Assembly (NCBI GenBank): GCA_009760855.2
Contig: WPIO01000042.1
Location: 323,501 to 387,500, forward strand
Direction: 5' to 3'
Length of the DNA stretch: 64,000 nt
DNA from: Cristatella mucedo
Lineage: Eukaryota > Bryozoa > Phylactolaemata > Cristatellidae
Shown piece after piece: positions 1 through 60,360 of the stretch. The stretch's first letter is position 1, and each line of letters opens with the position of its first letter. The notes beneath the pieces were generated by a model, which worked only from the letters and a program-made list of their open reading frames with translations, was not told the origin of the DNA and did no database searches. The position numbers were made by a program, and so were the translations under genes.

Positions 1-150
1 GGTGTCCATTCGACATGCTGATTCGTCGCGTGCTCTTCACGACCCGGATCTCGGGCTTGAGTCCTACAGTGGGCGCCCTCTGCAAGCGGTGGTGATAGCC
101 GTAAAGGCTCTTCTGCCGCTATATAAATGAGGCTGTTAAATCAGCTAAGC
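1..150 (+). repeat. SINE-1 copy, 5' part cut by window edge
   Basis: It contains the SINE-1 core: a degenerate 'gaggtcgtgggttcgaatcc' B-box region near 40-65, 'ctgcaagcggtggtgatagccgtaaagg' around 82-108, and the tail 'ctatataaatgaggctgttaaatcagct'. The same order occurs at 19,213, 50,043 and 51,355. Confidence 0.75.
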
Positions 151-283
151 TCTTTTTGCGTGTGTCGTCGTTAATCAATGCAAAAGAGCAGCACTACTCA
201 GCTCGGAGCTTGGAAGAGCTCACCATTCAAATCGCTTGGTGAAAAACAGTGCCAACTTTTATGAGGACGCAGGTTGCCGATTT

Positions 284-296
284 GGGGGGGGGGGGG
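284..296 (+). repeat. G homopolymer (13)
   Basis: An uninterrupted run of 13 G, one of more than a dozen long G or C runs in the window. Confidence 0.95.
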
Positions 297-442
297 TTAG
301 CTGCCCGCGAGTGCTGACCAAGGGGCGGAGTCTTTACCAGCTGACTGCTCCTAGCTGAAGGCTGGGCGACGGGCGGCGGGATTGACTGTTATGCTGCTTC
401 TCCGTCCGTTCAGCGCCCCTGTCGGGCAATTAAAGTGGAGCC

Positions 443-11791
<11,349 letters not shown>

Positions 11792-13685
11792 AGATGCTCC
11801 GCCGGTGGCGCGATTGGCGGTACGGTCTCGCGCTGAAACTTCGCCGGCACGCGGATACGGGTCGGCTTGGCAGTCTAGTGCTCAGAGGACACGCCGCCGC
11901 CGGGCGCTCCGCTCGTCGGTTACGAGCGAAGCCACCCGGTATCCTGTTTGTTTGATGCCTGCTTAGCAGCGGATGTCAGGTGGAAGATGGTCAGTGATTG
12001 GGCCTCTGTTTACAATGCTGACCAATAGCAGCGAATGTAACGAGTCGACGTTGGCAAGAAATAATGGCAATGAAAGGAGGCTGATATGGAGCGCGCCGAT
12101 TGGCTGCGGCGGCTGCTCTCAGAAAAAAAGAAGAGAGAACGGTCCGCTACTGCTTAGCGCTACAGCGGCGCTTGGTGGGCGGCAACGAGTCGGCCGCCGG
12201 GAGCATAGAGGCTTCGAGCTGGATTTTCGCCGCAGCTGGATCGGCCCAAGAAGTGCTAGCTCGATGGCGTACGACGCGAGATCGCTGCGCATTCCGGCGA
12301 GGCTGGCTCGACGAGCGCTGCACAGTCAGAGCGCGCCAGAGAGCGGGTAGTTCTATTTGCTAAGCAAACAGTCCCGAAGAAAGGAGTAGCGCAGAGACTT
12401 GACTCCAGTGTACAGCTTCGGCTCAGCGTCTGTGCAACAGACGCGGCGCCCCTTAATTTCCAGACACCGGCCTGCTGGGAGGCGAGCGGGCGTCCTAATC
12501 GCTCGCTGGCCTCGACGGCAACCGGCGGGAGGTCGTCCGGACGCTGTGCCGCACCGCGCGAGAGCATCCCGAGGGCCTGCGTCGTGGGCACTGCGGTCTC
12601 GACGGCGCCCCGGAAGTTTGGCGACCGCCGCTCGCGCTGTAGCTCTGCACGCAGAGCAATTAGCGAAAGGGCCAGTCTCGCGAGCCCTAGCCCTGTCTGG
12701 AGGCGGCCGTCTCGGATACCTGAACTCCTCGGGAGCGCAGCTAAGCGACGGCACTCCTGAGGTTGCGTGTACGTTACCCGCTCGAGGCGGAACATTTGGC
12801 GATCCCACGATCCCGCGGCAGACGGCCTTCGGACGTTCAGTAGCTCGTATGTACTAACGGCGACATAGATGGGGATGCGACTTTCCTTGTGTAATCAGCT
12901 GCTCAAAAAGGATTTCGTCAATCTTCGCACAATCGCTCTTCAACGTAAGTCATGAAATGAGTGCGAGAGAGTCCTTCGAAATATTCACAGCGAGTTTTGG
13001 AAGTCATGAGTCAGCCTTGGAGAATAAAGAAAATGGTCTAGAATCAAGAATCGGAAATTTCAGGGCTCTTACATTTGGAGTGAACTCGTAACAAATGAAT
13101 GCGATACATTGATACTGAACTCGAAATAATGAAAGGGACACTCAGTTTCCTAGAAATTAGATAAAATATCTCTAAATATGAGGTGATAGCGTCGAATAAA
13201 TTCATTTGAAGCTCATAGTAATGATAGCGTCTGAAAAACAAAGGGAAAATGATGGATGAGAGATCGCTGGCTATGAAGTTTGTTTGTTACCTATTGTCAA
13301 AGAACGGTTAGCAGCGGCATTTTTTATTCAATGGAAAATAATTCAAGCACATTCCCCTGCTCGCCAAATAGCTCAACAGACGCAAGTGTAGACGTTAATA
13401 TAAGCTATACAGTGGTACAAACCACAAGCAAGCGGACTTCTACTTCGTATACCGATTGCTTATGAGCCTCATCTGTTCCTTATGACGCTACTGGTCCTAG
13501 AACTGTGGCCGAAAAAGGTTCTACCTTCTTTATCGGCTCGGCCATCTCAGTTGAAGCTGGATTCCGTGAGATCTGATATCATCTTTTTAGCCAGAAATGC
13601 GCTATGTCCCGAGGACGAAATACCGCTAAGAAATAACCCAAGTAGCAGCGTTTAATGAGTGGAACAGAGCGTCAAGCACTACCCC

Positions 13686-13689
<4 letters not shown>

Positions 13690-13779
<90 letters not shown>

Positions 13780-13804
13780 TTCGTAGGGCCGTGGCCTAAT
13801 ATAC

Positions 13805-13898
<94 letters not shown>

Positions 13899-13930
13899 TT
13901 CGTAGGGCCGCGGCCTAATATTCGATGTTT
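13690..13930 (+). repeat. Duplicated (GT)n-(GA)n module
   Basis: (TG)15 is followed by (AG)n at 13,721-13,772 and the segment 'gggagagtttcgtagggccg', then 'ggcctaatatacgatgttt'. A second GA tract (13,814-13,891) is followed by a second, almost identical copy of that 40-base segment. Confidence 0.9.
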
Positions 13931-14099
13931 ATAGTAATCAGCGTGCTTGGGTTCGTCGGGGCGGGGCCACTGCTAATTGACAGCAGTATCGAACTAACAG
14001 CCAGACTGCATTCTGGTTGGCCCTTTCGCGCAATGCCTAACGACTTCGAGAGCGACCGAACGTCGCTGCTTCGGTGGTGGCTTGATCCGCAATAACGCC

Positions 14100-14270
14100 G
14101 AATTAGACTAAGTAATTAAATTAAATTTAATTCATAAATAAACAGTAAATTATAAATTATATTATATTATAATATTATTATAGTATATTATTATATTATA
14201 TCATGTATTTAAATATTAAATATATTTATATATAAATAAATAATAAATAATAATTCATAAATACATTTTA
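14100..14270. repeat. A+T-rich low-complexity tract
   Basis: About 170 bases of irregular ATT/AAT/TATA sequence with no open frame. Confidence 0.85.
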
Positions 14271-15989
14271 TTCATCCAGAACGAGAAGGGGCAATTCCTA
14301 GTACAAAGAACTGAGAAAGTCGGAAAAGTTTGGAGACGAGGCTGGGATTACTACACGATGAGCAATCAATTACCACCTAGATCGGCCCACTATCTGGAAA
14401 GAAAACAGGAGATTCAAAATATCTTACTAGGGGCTCAGAAAAGCTTGACGTTGACTAGAGCTGCAGTTGAAAACGGATACTTCACCACATGGTCTTAAAG
14501 ATTTCCGACTATGAGAAAAGGAAACATCTTCTGGGGTATCATCAGTGATAGAAGTTACTCGATTTCAGCTAGATCTCGGAGACAGCAGAAAATTTCAAGA
14601 GCTCCTTAAAGTATCGCGGTGCTAGCAACTAAGGTTTATTGCACAAAGAGTGTGCACTCTAGAGGTATAAGTTAAAAGCGGTCATCGAGATTGGCGTCGG
14701 CTATATCACGATTAGCTTAGAGAAAGTAACAGGCATTCTAATAGGAGAACGTGCGTTGCGGCTAGTAACGAAGGCGCAGATGTTTAACAAAACTTATGAA
14801 ACCGAAATCGGAAATGAACTTCTGCACCGATGAGCAAGCAGCGCTAAAGTGACGTTTGAAATTTCCCTTTGATCCCGCAAGTATTAGCCGAGTTGTACAA
14901 TTTAATAGCATTAAACTGCAGTTTAAACGTACCAACTCGATGTAATGAGGTTCACAAAGTTGGGACACAAGTCGTATACGATGCAGATGTCGGCATTACA
15001 GATTTTTACAAGAGGAGCTCATAATAACCCATGCGCGGGGGATTCTCTCGCAGAGCGCTTATGTGAATTTTCCGGTCGATTCGTCCGTCCTCCATGCATT
15101 TCAAAGCAACAAATTAGAAAAAAATACGCCAAACGTTTCAGAATTACGAAGCGGGCGAAGCGGTAGCAAGCGGAATGCTGCCAGAGACGCCAAGAGATGG
15201 CTGCAATCTCACTCCGCCCGGGTGCTTGAACGACACCGGGCGTACAGACAGTATTAGTAGCAATTAAAATATGTTGACACGATTAAAAAGTGAATTAATA
15301 GCAGACATATAAGATTAGCGTAGTCACTGCACCTAGGAAGAACGCCGCAGGGCACGCGATCACTAATCCGGATCTGACTGACACAGGGGAGGGGGCGGGG
15401 TCGGTTTTCTGCCTCGACGCGGCTGTGGCACCGCCTTTTCCGTTTCCAAGTGAGCATGCGTGCGCATCCGGCTGTATGTTCATTGGAGACATGGCGGATG
15501 TAGGACTTCTCGGCTGCAGATGTCCGCAGTGGTTCTTTTGTCAGGTCGAACAGGCCAGACCATGATTCAGACGGAAAGCAGGCATCGCTGGAGATGATAT
15601 CAGGATACGCGTATCCTTAACTGGACCGTATGCTGCGTTCGTACCTTGCGAGCTCGAGCTTGGCTTGCAGCCTACGCACCTTGCCGCTTTACTCGTGCGT
15701 TAGATTCGGCGCTAGATTCCTGTCGCGGCATCTTATGATGACGGTGCAGCAGAAAATAGAGATTCTAAATCGCCGGCGTCGCCTATACCAGCTTTTTCTC
15801 TTTTACAGTATTCGCTATCTCCGCGTTTTTCTGATTCGCAGCTCCGTGCAAAGAGACACGTCGTTGAACTGCTTTGCAGTGCATGTTCTTGAGTGTCCGA
15901 GGCTTTTTTCGTGGACAGCTATTTTCCGTCGGACACTTCAATGCGATTTTACTGATGAGGTTTTCACTGCCTTAACAACTGATTCTCAG

Positions 15990-39651
<23,662 letters not shown>

Positions 39652-40184
39652 GCGACTGCTCTGCCTCTCACTCAATCGAAGGCAAGCGAGCGCAGCTCTC
39701 TGAGTGCGCGAGGCCAGCTCTCGCGCACGCTCCATCTGCAGTCTGCAGAGCAGGCGCTCCGGTCGCCGGGCGCTGCGAGAGACGGCCGCGCCTCGCTGGA
39801 CCGACGCTCGCAGCGCCCGGCGTAGGCGCCTCTCGTCCAGTCTTGGACCCGTGGTGAAATCAGGAGGAAACGGATCTTGCGCGAGACATGCAGTGAGAAA
39901 GAAAGAGCATGTGAGGAAACATGAGATCGTCCGGCTGAAAGTAAAAACTATGACCTGTTTGTACCTTAATGGCTAACCATTTAATACCTTTTTAATCATC
40001 ACCGGTTGCTCGTAGTTAGGAAGATGGTGGTATGGCACGGTAAGATGGTACAATGGTGTGAAGCAGTAGTTGAAAGGAAGTCAAATAAGGCGAGCAATGC
40101 ATTACTTGTTTAAGCGTCGTCGGTTGTACGCAGGAGTGTGAAGTGAAGGTGACGTGGTGAACCGAGCTAAATGGGCATGTGCGT

Positions 40185-40445
40185 GTTTCTCTGTCTGCAA
40201 CTCGGCAAAGCTGCAGAGATTAGATGGGTGTTGTACGCAGCAGTTCTCTATAGGCACCCACCAGGCCTGAGCTGCTAGGGGTGCATGCACGGCAGCCGAC
40301 AGACTTCATCTCGCACAACAAAGAGCCAGTGAAAAGCATCGTTGAGCCAGGTTCAGCAGTCGAGGAAGTGATTAGCATGGAAGTGACGACACGTGATGGC
40401 CGAAAAGGATTCGGCGAGTTACAACTGTGCAAGTGAGTTCCACAT
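40185..40445 (-). mobile_element. LINE B 3' fragment, minus strand
   Basis: 'cggcaaagctgcagagattagatgggtg', 'agcagttctctata', 'gacttcatctcgcacaacaaagag' and 'tagcatggaagtgacgac' follow the LINE B order seen at 52,880-53,070. Confidence 0.65.
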
Positions 40446-41292
40446 ACTAGGTATCCCGGAGCTCTTTTCAAACGAAAGACTGGGACAAGCTCTTTTTTTT
40501 TTATTGTTCTCCGAGGTTTCACAACAGAGGTGGAAATCGGAAGGAGCGGCAGCACGAGCGGCAGCATCGGCTTCGCTGCTGCCAAGCATCCAGCATCCTC
40601 TTCAGCTCTTTTCACACGCTACAGCCGACATGTCACGGTCGATCTCTGCCTGCCGCCTCCTCCAAAGGCGCTCTATCGTCGGCGACTAACAATGCGCACG
40701 GCTGCTTGGGGCGGGGGAGGAGGGGGCAGCAGCTTCGCTCTTCGGCGTTTGCTCGACGAGGAGCGACGGCAGCTGAATTCCGAGACTCGGGCCTCGCCTC
40801 GCACTGACCGCTGGCTGGCACGCGCTCGTGCGTCCGGGTGTCGCCGCTCATTCTCAAACTCATTCTGCCGTCGCTCGTCGTCATTTGCAGTGCTTCGAAG
40901 TGAAGGGCGTCGCCGAGACAGCTCTATTGCCACGCCAGCCGACTGCCGTGCAGGCGGCTACCGCTAGCACCTCGAGTGATGGTGGCCACTGCCGAGTCGA
41001 CACGGACGAAGGGGGGGAGGGGTGGTGGGCTCAGGTCGCTCGGACGCATGCAGCTGCACTGCCGCTCAGTTGCCCAACGACCCGAGCATGGCGGCCGATA
41101 CCGGAAGAAGGAAGCCGCGCAGTGTCATCTGACGGAACGGGCGCTGCAGCTGCCGGCTATGCAGGCAACGCCCGGCAGTCTCATCGGGGCAGGCCGGTCA
41201 CGACGCTCGAGGGTCGCCAGTTTGTAGTCGCGGTGCGGAGGTCTTGCAAATGCTTGCATGCAGGCAATGTTTTTATATATATATAATGCCTA

Positions 41293-41298
41293 TTTATT
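41293..41298 (-). terminator. Poly(A) signal AATAAA, candidate for GLCE
   Basis: A minus-strand canonical signal (TTTATT on plus) 0.9 kb beyond the GLCE stop. It lies only 14 bases from the opposing CEP126 signal. Confidence 0.5.
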
Positions 41299-41312
41299 TG
41301 AAAAACAAAAAC

Positions 41313-41318
41313 AATAAA
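41313..41318 (+). terminator. Poly(A) signal AATAAA, candidate for CEP126
   Basis: The best canonical plus-strand signal I found by eye after the CEP126 stop, 1.66 kb downstream. Confidence 0.5.
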
Positions 41319-42212
41319 CGTGACGCACAGAGATCACATGCAACTGTGACTGTTGAACTAGGCAACAAGGAATGTGTGGCAGCTGCAGTGACAAAAAAAT
41401 ATGCGCTTGACTCGCTTGCCGGCGACAGGCATTAAAAATAGTAAAACAAGAGGCCAAAGTGCAGTAAGATGCCGGTCACTCAACGTCAAAGCACAAAAGA
41501 CCAGACGACACACTACCGGAGACTGCGCCCAGCATGAGACGAATGGCTGCCGAGACGACTGCGGCTACACTCAGTTTCGTTATGGAGAATCAAGCGAGCA
41601 GCAGTAAGTGCGATGAAACGAACATAACATCGCATGCACATGCACCCGCACCGAGAGTAGAGGGGCGCAAGAAGGAAAGCCAGGACCAAGTGTGCACACC
41701 AGGAGCGTGGGCGTGTACCGGTGCAGTGTATGGCGTGGAGACTTGCAAGGGTCGTCGCCGCCCGGCCAGGTCTGGCCTGCCGGTCACTCAGCCGCACGGC
41801 CTGTCGAGGTGCCGCCGACCCACTAAAGCTGAGGGCAGAGCTAGAGCAAAAGACTGCATCATAAAAGCAAGTGCCGACCACAGCGAAGCCGCAAAAGAGA
41901 GACGGCAGCGGAGGGGACCTGCTTGGCTAGCCAGCCAGCCAGCCAGCTGGCTGACCAAGCAGGCCAGACGACTGAGCCGCAATTATAGATAAGGAAGTCC
42001 GGTTCGAATGGAGGAGGGCTGCATCGCGAGGGCCGCTCGCAGCAGCCGGCCGCACAGCAGGAAGACGGGAGAGCATGCCAGAGCGAAGAAGGCGTGGCCC
42101 TCCTCACCGCCGACTCGCTGAGCGCCGCCGCCCGCCCGAGTGGAGCAGACGACGCCACGTCAAGCCGAAGCAGACGACGACGAAGCAGACGACGACGACG
42201 ACGTGGAATGTG

Positions 42213-55192
<12,980 letters not shown>

Positions 55193-55797
55193 GGACAGCT
55201 GGGTGGCGTTGCTGAGGCCAGGCGCTGGTCAGGCTAGGCCGCCGCAGACGGTGGCGCAGCAGACGGTGACGGCGGCAGCAGCAGGCAGCGCTGGCAGCAG
55301 GCCGCCCGTTGTCGTCGCAGCAGGGGCTCGGGCATGCTGTGTATGACGTGGTGGCCTGCGCTATGTGCGAGTGCTGAAACATGCGAGGCAAACTGTGTGA
55401 GCGGCGCGAAAAGGAGCCGCTCTTCGAACTGCACTCTGCGCTGACAATGCACCGACAGAGCCGCCAGAGAGAGGGGCGCACAGAGAGAGGCTTGGCCCCT
55501 GCCGCACCGATTAGCAGCCGACCGCTGGAAACAGGACAATGGCGTGCGGCTCGAGTATCGCCGGAACCCGAGAAGACTGCCAGATCCTGCGGCCACAGAG
55601 GTACTGACTCGAAGTACACGAACGCGAAACGAATAAACAGCGGCCTCCCGTCTCACTCTGTCTGTGCCCCTGTCTCGTTCACTCTTTTTCTGTCGGTCAT
55701 TCTGTCTGTCTGTCTGACCGTCCTCCCCACCCTGCTTCCATTTCTGCCTGCCTGCCCCCTTTCTCTAGATGTATGCCAAGTAAAGAGCACGAATAAA

Positions 55798-55892
55798 GGT
55801 CGGCTGATTCAACAGCCTCATTTATATATCGGTCGCGATAAATGAGCCACGGCAGCCTCTGCCCTCTGCCGCAGATCAATGAAGGATTGCAT
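55798..55892 (-). repeat. SINE-1 tail fragment, diverged
   Basis: 'ggctgattcaacagcctcatttatatatcgg' and 'gatcaatgaaggattgc' match the minus-strand SINE-1 tail. Confidence 0.5.
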
Positions 55893-56309
55893 TCGATTGT
55901 TAATTGCCTCTTGCAGCTTCTGGGAAAGAGTCTGGGTAGAGATTGGGTACCGTTACCGAGTGCTATACAAAGGATTTACTATTACCATTTTCTTTAATTA
56001 TTAATACTAATATTAGTATTACCGAAGGTCTCGAACGAACAACTTGGGTCATTAAGTTCAAGTTTATTGACCTTAACTACTAGGGCTCACTGCCAATGGA
56101 CTGCTTCACTGAATTATAGAAATCTATTATTACACAGACACTCCCACAAGTACTGGTCGCCATCTTGCCGACAGAAGGATGGACTCTCTTGCTTTATTTT
56201 GAGAGACGGACTAAGACGCAAGGACCTTCAGCTTAGTCTAAGGCGAGAAGGCAGACTTTGGGATTATTCTTGGCAGTCTACTTTGGCTCTTCTTCACACG
56301 GTTCCCGAC

Positions 56310-56682
56310 CAACGACTAGGATATGCTCCCACAGCCCGGAACTCCCTCCCGACCTGCGTCAGAACATCCCCCGACCTGACCACATTTAAAAGAAACTTAA
56401 AAACATACCTATTTAGGACAGCATTTAGTGGGTCCTTGTGATTCGTCCTCGATGTGCTTATGCGTGCTGACACTGTTCATGCTGCCACTAACCACATTTG
56501 CATGCTGACCCAGTGCATGTAACCCCTAACCATGTTATTCATTTTGTTTGTTTTTCAAGCATGATTTAACTTACTATTCTATTGCGTATCACTTTGCAGC
56601 AAATGTAAAGCGCCTAGAAAGAGATTAAGTTCTCTGAGGGCGCTTTATCAAGTGCAATATTATTATTATTATTATTATATAC
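56310..56682 (+). mobile_element. LINE A 3' end with ATT tail
   Basis: Coding remnant ARNSLPTCVRTSPDLTTFK ... TYLFRTAFSGSL and stop, the 3' UTR, then the hairpin AAAGCGCCTAGAAAGAG / CTCTGAGGGCGCTTTATC and (ATT)n. 5'-truncated inside the RT C-terminal region. Confidence 0.88.
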
Positions 56683-56897
56683 ACACGTCGGTTGGGCAGT
56701 ACCAGGCATTCACGGCCGTTTACTTCTCCTTCCTGCATGAGCTGTCAGCTTGTTGCAGCAGCCCACATGCCCCTCATTGAAACCTTTGAGGGGTGGGTGA
56801 CGGCCCCCTGATTCATCCAACTCATTTGCACAAGAGCTAGGACTGGAAGATATGGTATACATTCGGATGCACACACACAAACACAGCTCACACACAG

Positions 56898-57203
<306 letters not shown>

Positions 57204-57780
57204 CAGAGAGACTGGTGGTAACCACTATAGTTGCAGTCGGCCGATGAAAGAAATCTTCCACTACGATACAAGCACAAACCCCAAGCTGTCAAGCATTTAT
57301 CCATATTTCGCACACGAGACAAGCTGCTGCACGAAGACTGGACTCAGGGCAAGCAGTGTCAGGTGTCAGGTCGGGTAAGAGAGCCGCAGCTGCAGGATAT
57401 ATATATATCGAGTACACAGATGTGAAATGCAAAAACCTTCAGTGCACTCGACCTTTCGGGCAGTAAACCCTGAGGCAGTTGACTGGCAAAGGCCTTAGCC
57501 ATGCAAACTACTAGCAACATGTCCTCGGGGGGGGGGGGCCCAGGGCAGGGCGGTCTCAAGCTGCCAAGCGATAGCTTGAACAGGCTTGATGGCTGGATAT
57601 GCTAATGCGACAGCATCCGGAAGAGGCTCGTGCCAATCAGACGAAGGGAAGGGGAAGGGGCACCAGGCTCTCACTCTGCTCAGCTCCACGGAATGATGAC
57701 GCTGAATTAACTGGGCAGGTCGAGGTTTTGGGCAGAGGGAATTTGGGGTCTCGATATGACGTTGACGCCACAATGGAAAC

Positions 57781-57836
57781 TTAAGCCTCGTAAAGCTCAG
57801 CTAAAGCTCAGCCTCGTAAAGCTCAGCCTCGCAAGT
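57781..57836 (+). repeat. Short tandem repeat, unit about 'cctcgtaaagctcag'
   Basis: Three to four imperfect copies of 'taaagctcagcctcg'. Confidence 0.8.
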
Positions 57837-58627
57837 GACGTGCCTACTGACGCGTGGTTGCTCTACATGGTGCAGCCCCCCCCCCTGGGCGCAAATGCAA
57901 CCTGGTCAACTCTCAATCACCCCGTAATCTGCTGCTGTCCTTCTGCCTAACCGACAAATCAAATGCTAGCCTGAGCGAGGCAGCGCACTGCAGTGCTGAA
58001 TGTAGCTTCGATGGCGCCATCAGGGCATGAGCTGGCAAGCTGCTGATTGCAGCTGAGCAATGCCAACAGCATGCAAAAACGGACGGAACGACAGCAAATG
58101 AACGCTGCTTCGTAAGGAGCAGGTGACATTGGCAGCAATAGTCGTTGCAATGTCACGTAATGTAATGACAAGCCTGATAGAGCAATGGCTGATGAAGTAT
58201 GGTGCTGGGCAGCAGCAGCAGCAGAAGGCAGACCGGTCATGCAAAGAAAGGCTGGAAGGCAGAAAGCATGGCTGGGCTAAATACTGGGCTAACTTTTTCG
58301 GCGGCTTCACTTGACTTTAGACGCTGGCATTAGGATTCAGTAAGAATAATACACGTCGGTCATCTGCCCCACTGAGCTTGACCTCTGAGCCAGGTGACAG
58401 CAGAGGACAGGCGGCCAAAACTAGGCCAATAGGGGGAGGAGGCTCCTCCTAACTACTGTAGCTGGGGCAGCCAGGAGAAGATAATCACCACCCCAACCCT
58501 GTCCACCCAGAGGGAGCTGTCGGCACTTGGTCGTCTTTCCCACTACCTTTGCCGGGCCAACATCCTTAGCCCTCTATAATTGTGCATCCGAAACACTGGA
58601 ACTGGGCCGGCAGCCAGGAGGTTTAGG

Positions 58628-58775
58628 CCCGTGGGGTTAAGGCGCTTACAACGCAAGTCGTGAGTTTAAGTCATGCTGTGGGAGCGATCGTCTACTGTCA
58701 ACTGCAAGCAGTGGTGATAGTAGTGAAGGCTGTTCTGCCTCTATATACAGTAAATGAGGTTGATTAAATCAGCTT
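58628..58775 (+). repeat. SINE-1 copy, diverged
   Basis: 'ggggttaaggcgcttacaac', 'gtcgtgagtttaagtcatgc', 'ctgcaagcagtggtgatag' and 'aaatgaggttgattaaatcagct' in plus-strand SINE-1 order. Confidence 0.65.
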
Positions 58776-58969
58776 AACTTTATCTGTATACAAGGAAGCC
58801 ATTTGAAAGCTATGCTCCCAGAGGAGGCAGCTGAACAAACATGGAGGGCACGACTGAGATAAAAACAGACACGGGCACACTGACAAAGATACAGAGACTC
58901 GCATACACAGCACGAGACCAAGAGAAAAGGGAGAGAGGGAGAGACAGAGACACGGGAGAGTAAGACAGA

Positions 58970-58972
<3 letters not shown>

Positions 58973-59030
<58 letters not shown>
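58973..59030 (+). repeat. (GA)n microsatellite
   Basis: About 55 bases of GA within a wider purine-rich stretch from 58,919. Confidence 0.95.
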
Positions 59031-59032
<2 letters not shown>

Positions 59033-59140
59033 GTGGAACTGTCGTTCGGTGGGTACTAGCTGTGTGTGACCAGCCATATGTACCAGCAGTCCAGCTCTAT
59101 CATTGCAACGCAGCTCAAGTGTTTCTCAAGCACACACACA

Positions 59141-59203
<63 letters not shown>

Positions 59204-59204
59204 C

Positions 59205-59668
59205 CCCATCAGGCCAAGCATCGTACCATCTGCTTTTCGGAATCCAACAGTCTACCAATACCTCACATCCTTTGGAGTACAAACCTCAAATCCTTTGGAG
59301 ACCGTGCATTTAGTTCGTATGCTCCCAAAGCCTGGAACTCCCTCCCGACTTGTGTCACAACATCCCCTGACTTGACCACATTTAAAAAGAACTCAAAGAC
59401 ACAACTATTTAGGATAGCATTTAGGATGTCTCTGTGATTCGTCCTTCATGTGCTTATGTGTGCTGACACTGTGCACGCTGCCATTAACCACACTTGCATG
59501 CTGACCCTGTGCATGTCACCCCTAACAATGTTATTCATGTTGCTTATCAAGCATGATATTACTCACCATTCAATCGCGTTTCCCTTTGCAGCAAATATTA
59601 AGCACCTATAAAGAGATTGAGTTCTCTGAGGGTGCTTTATCAGGTGCATTATTATTATTATTAAATAC
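59205..59668 (+). mobile_element. LINE A 3' end with ATT tail
   Basis: Coding remnants CFSESNSLPIPHILW, SFGDRAFSSYAPKAWNSLPT and FRIAFRMSL stop, then the 3' UTR and hairpin 'aagcacctataaagagattgagttctctgagggtgctt' and (ATT)n. A CA microsatellite (59,142-59,200) abuts its truncated 5' end. Confidence 0.88.
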
Positions 59669-60264
59669 ACACAAACAATTGTGCACACATGCGCATCAGC
59701 ACAAACATATGCATACACAATCACATTATCTGTCAACCGCAGCTCTGTCTGAATGCCTGTCTCTCTGCTGCCCATCTCTCTATCATGTATGCCTCATCAA
59801 GCTATGAGTTCTCTCTCTCTCTCTCTCTCTCTCTCACTAATTCTCACTCACTCACTTTCTATCTCAGCTTGTGCATGAGAGCATCTGCGAATATATGCAT
59901 CTGCAAGATCACAACTTATCTCAACTTTTCCCTCGCTCCTTCTCTTCCCCTGCGAGGGCTCTCATCAATTACAGCCACAAAAGTCGTGCACATCTCTCGC
60001 GATGAGAAACTAATATCACGCTGTGACGGCTGTCACATCTGATGACAAAACTCTACACTGTAGGGCTGTGGTAAACTCTTGCCAAGCACTCCAGTCACAT
60101 TTCCTTAATGCAGCTCCTGGTTTTTTATTTCCGGTGGATCTCACCTGTTATCTTCTTTTGATCGCTTGTGGTCACACCGTAAAAAACAGGACCATGCTAG
60201 GCTAGTCTGGGCAGGGCTGGATTGGGCAACTGCTGGTACAACTTGCTTGCAAGCCAAGAGCAGC

Positions 60265-60360
60265 CACTGACTGCGACCCACTAATGACAGAACTGGATCC
60301 AACCAGACGCTCCGACTAAGATTCAGTTCTCTGAGGGCGCTATACAAATGTATTACTAGT
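60265..60360 (+). repeat. LINE A/SINE-2-type 3' tail fragment
   Basis: 'gactaagattcagttctctgagggcgctatacaaatgtattac' is the shared terminal tail; the 5' part is too diverged to assign to SINE or LINE. Confidence 0.5.

Larger units (their letters stand above)
12951..15989. other. Non-coding region upstream of the first recognised CEP126 exon
   Basis: It holds a duplicated GA-repeat module (13,690-13,930) and an A+T-rich stretch at 14,100-14,270. A short open ATG frame starts at 15,491 (MADVGLLGC) in a good initiation context. CEP126 exon 1 should lie in or left of this interval, but I could not fix a phase-2 donor. Confidence 0.5.
39652..42212. other. Convergent 3' UTR interval between CEP126 and GLCE
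   Basis: It contains a CEP126 3' UTR candidate (to about 41,335), a LINE B fragment, a GC-rich stretch at 40,500-41,250 with open frames on both strands, and opposed poly(A) signals. On the GLCE side (41,340-42,212) I see no coding signal. Confidence 0.6.

Noticed and set aside
12256-12857. Overlapping open frames of 150-180 codons on both strands in the CpG-rich block
   Set aside because: High GC removes stop codons on both strands; no recognisable motif, no consistent splice phase.
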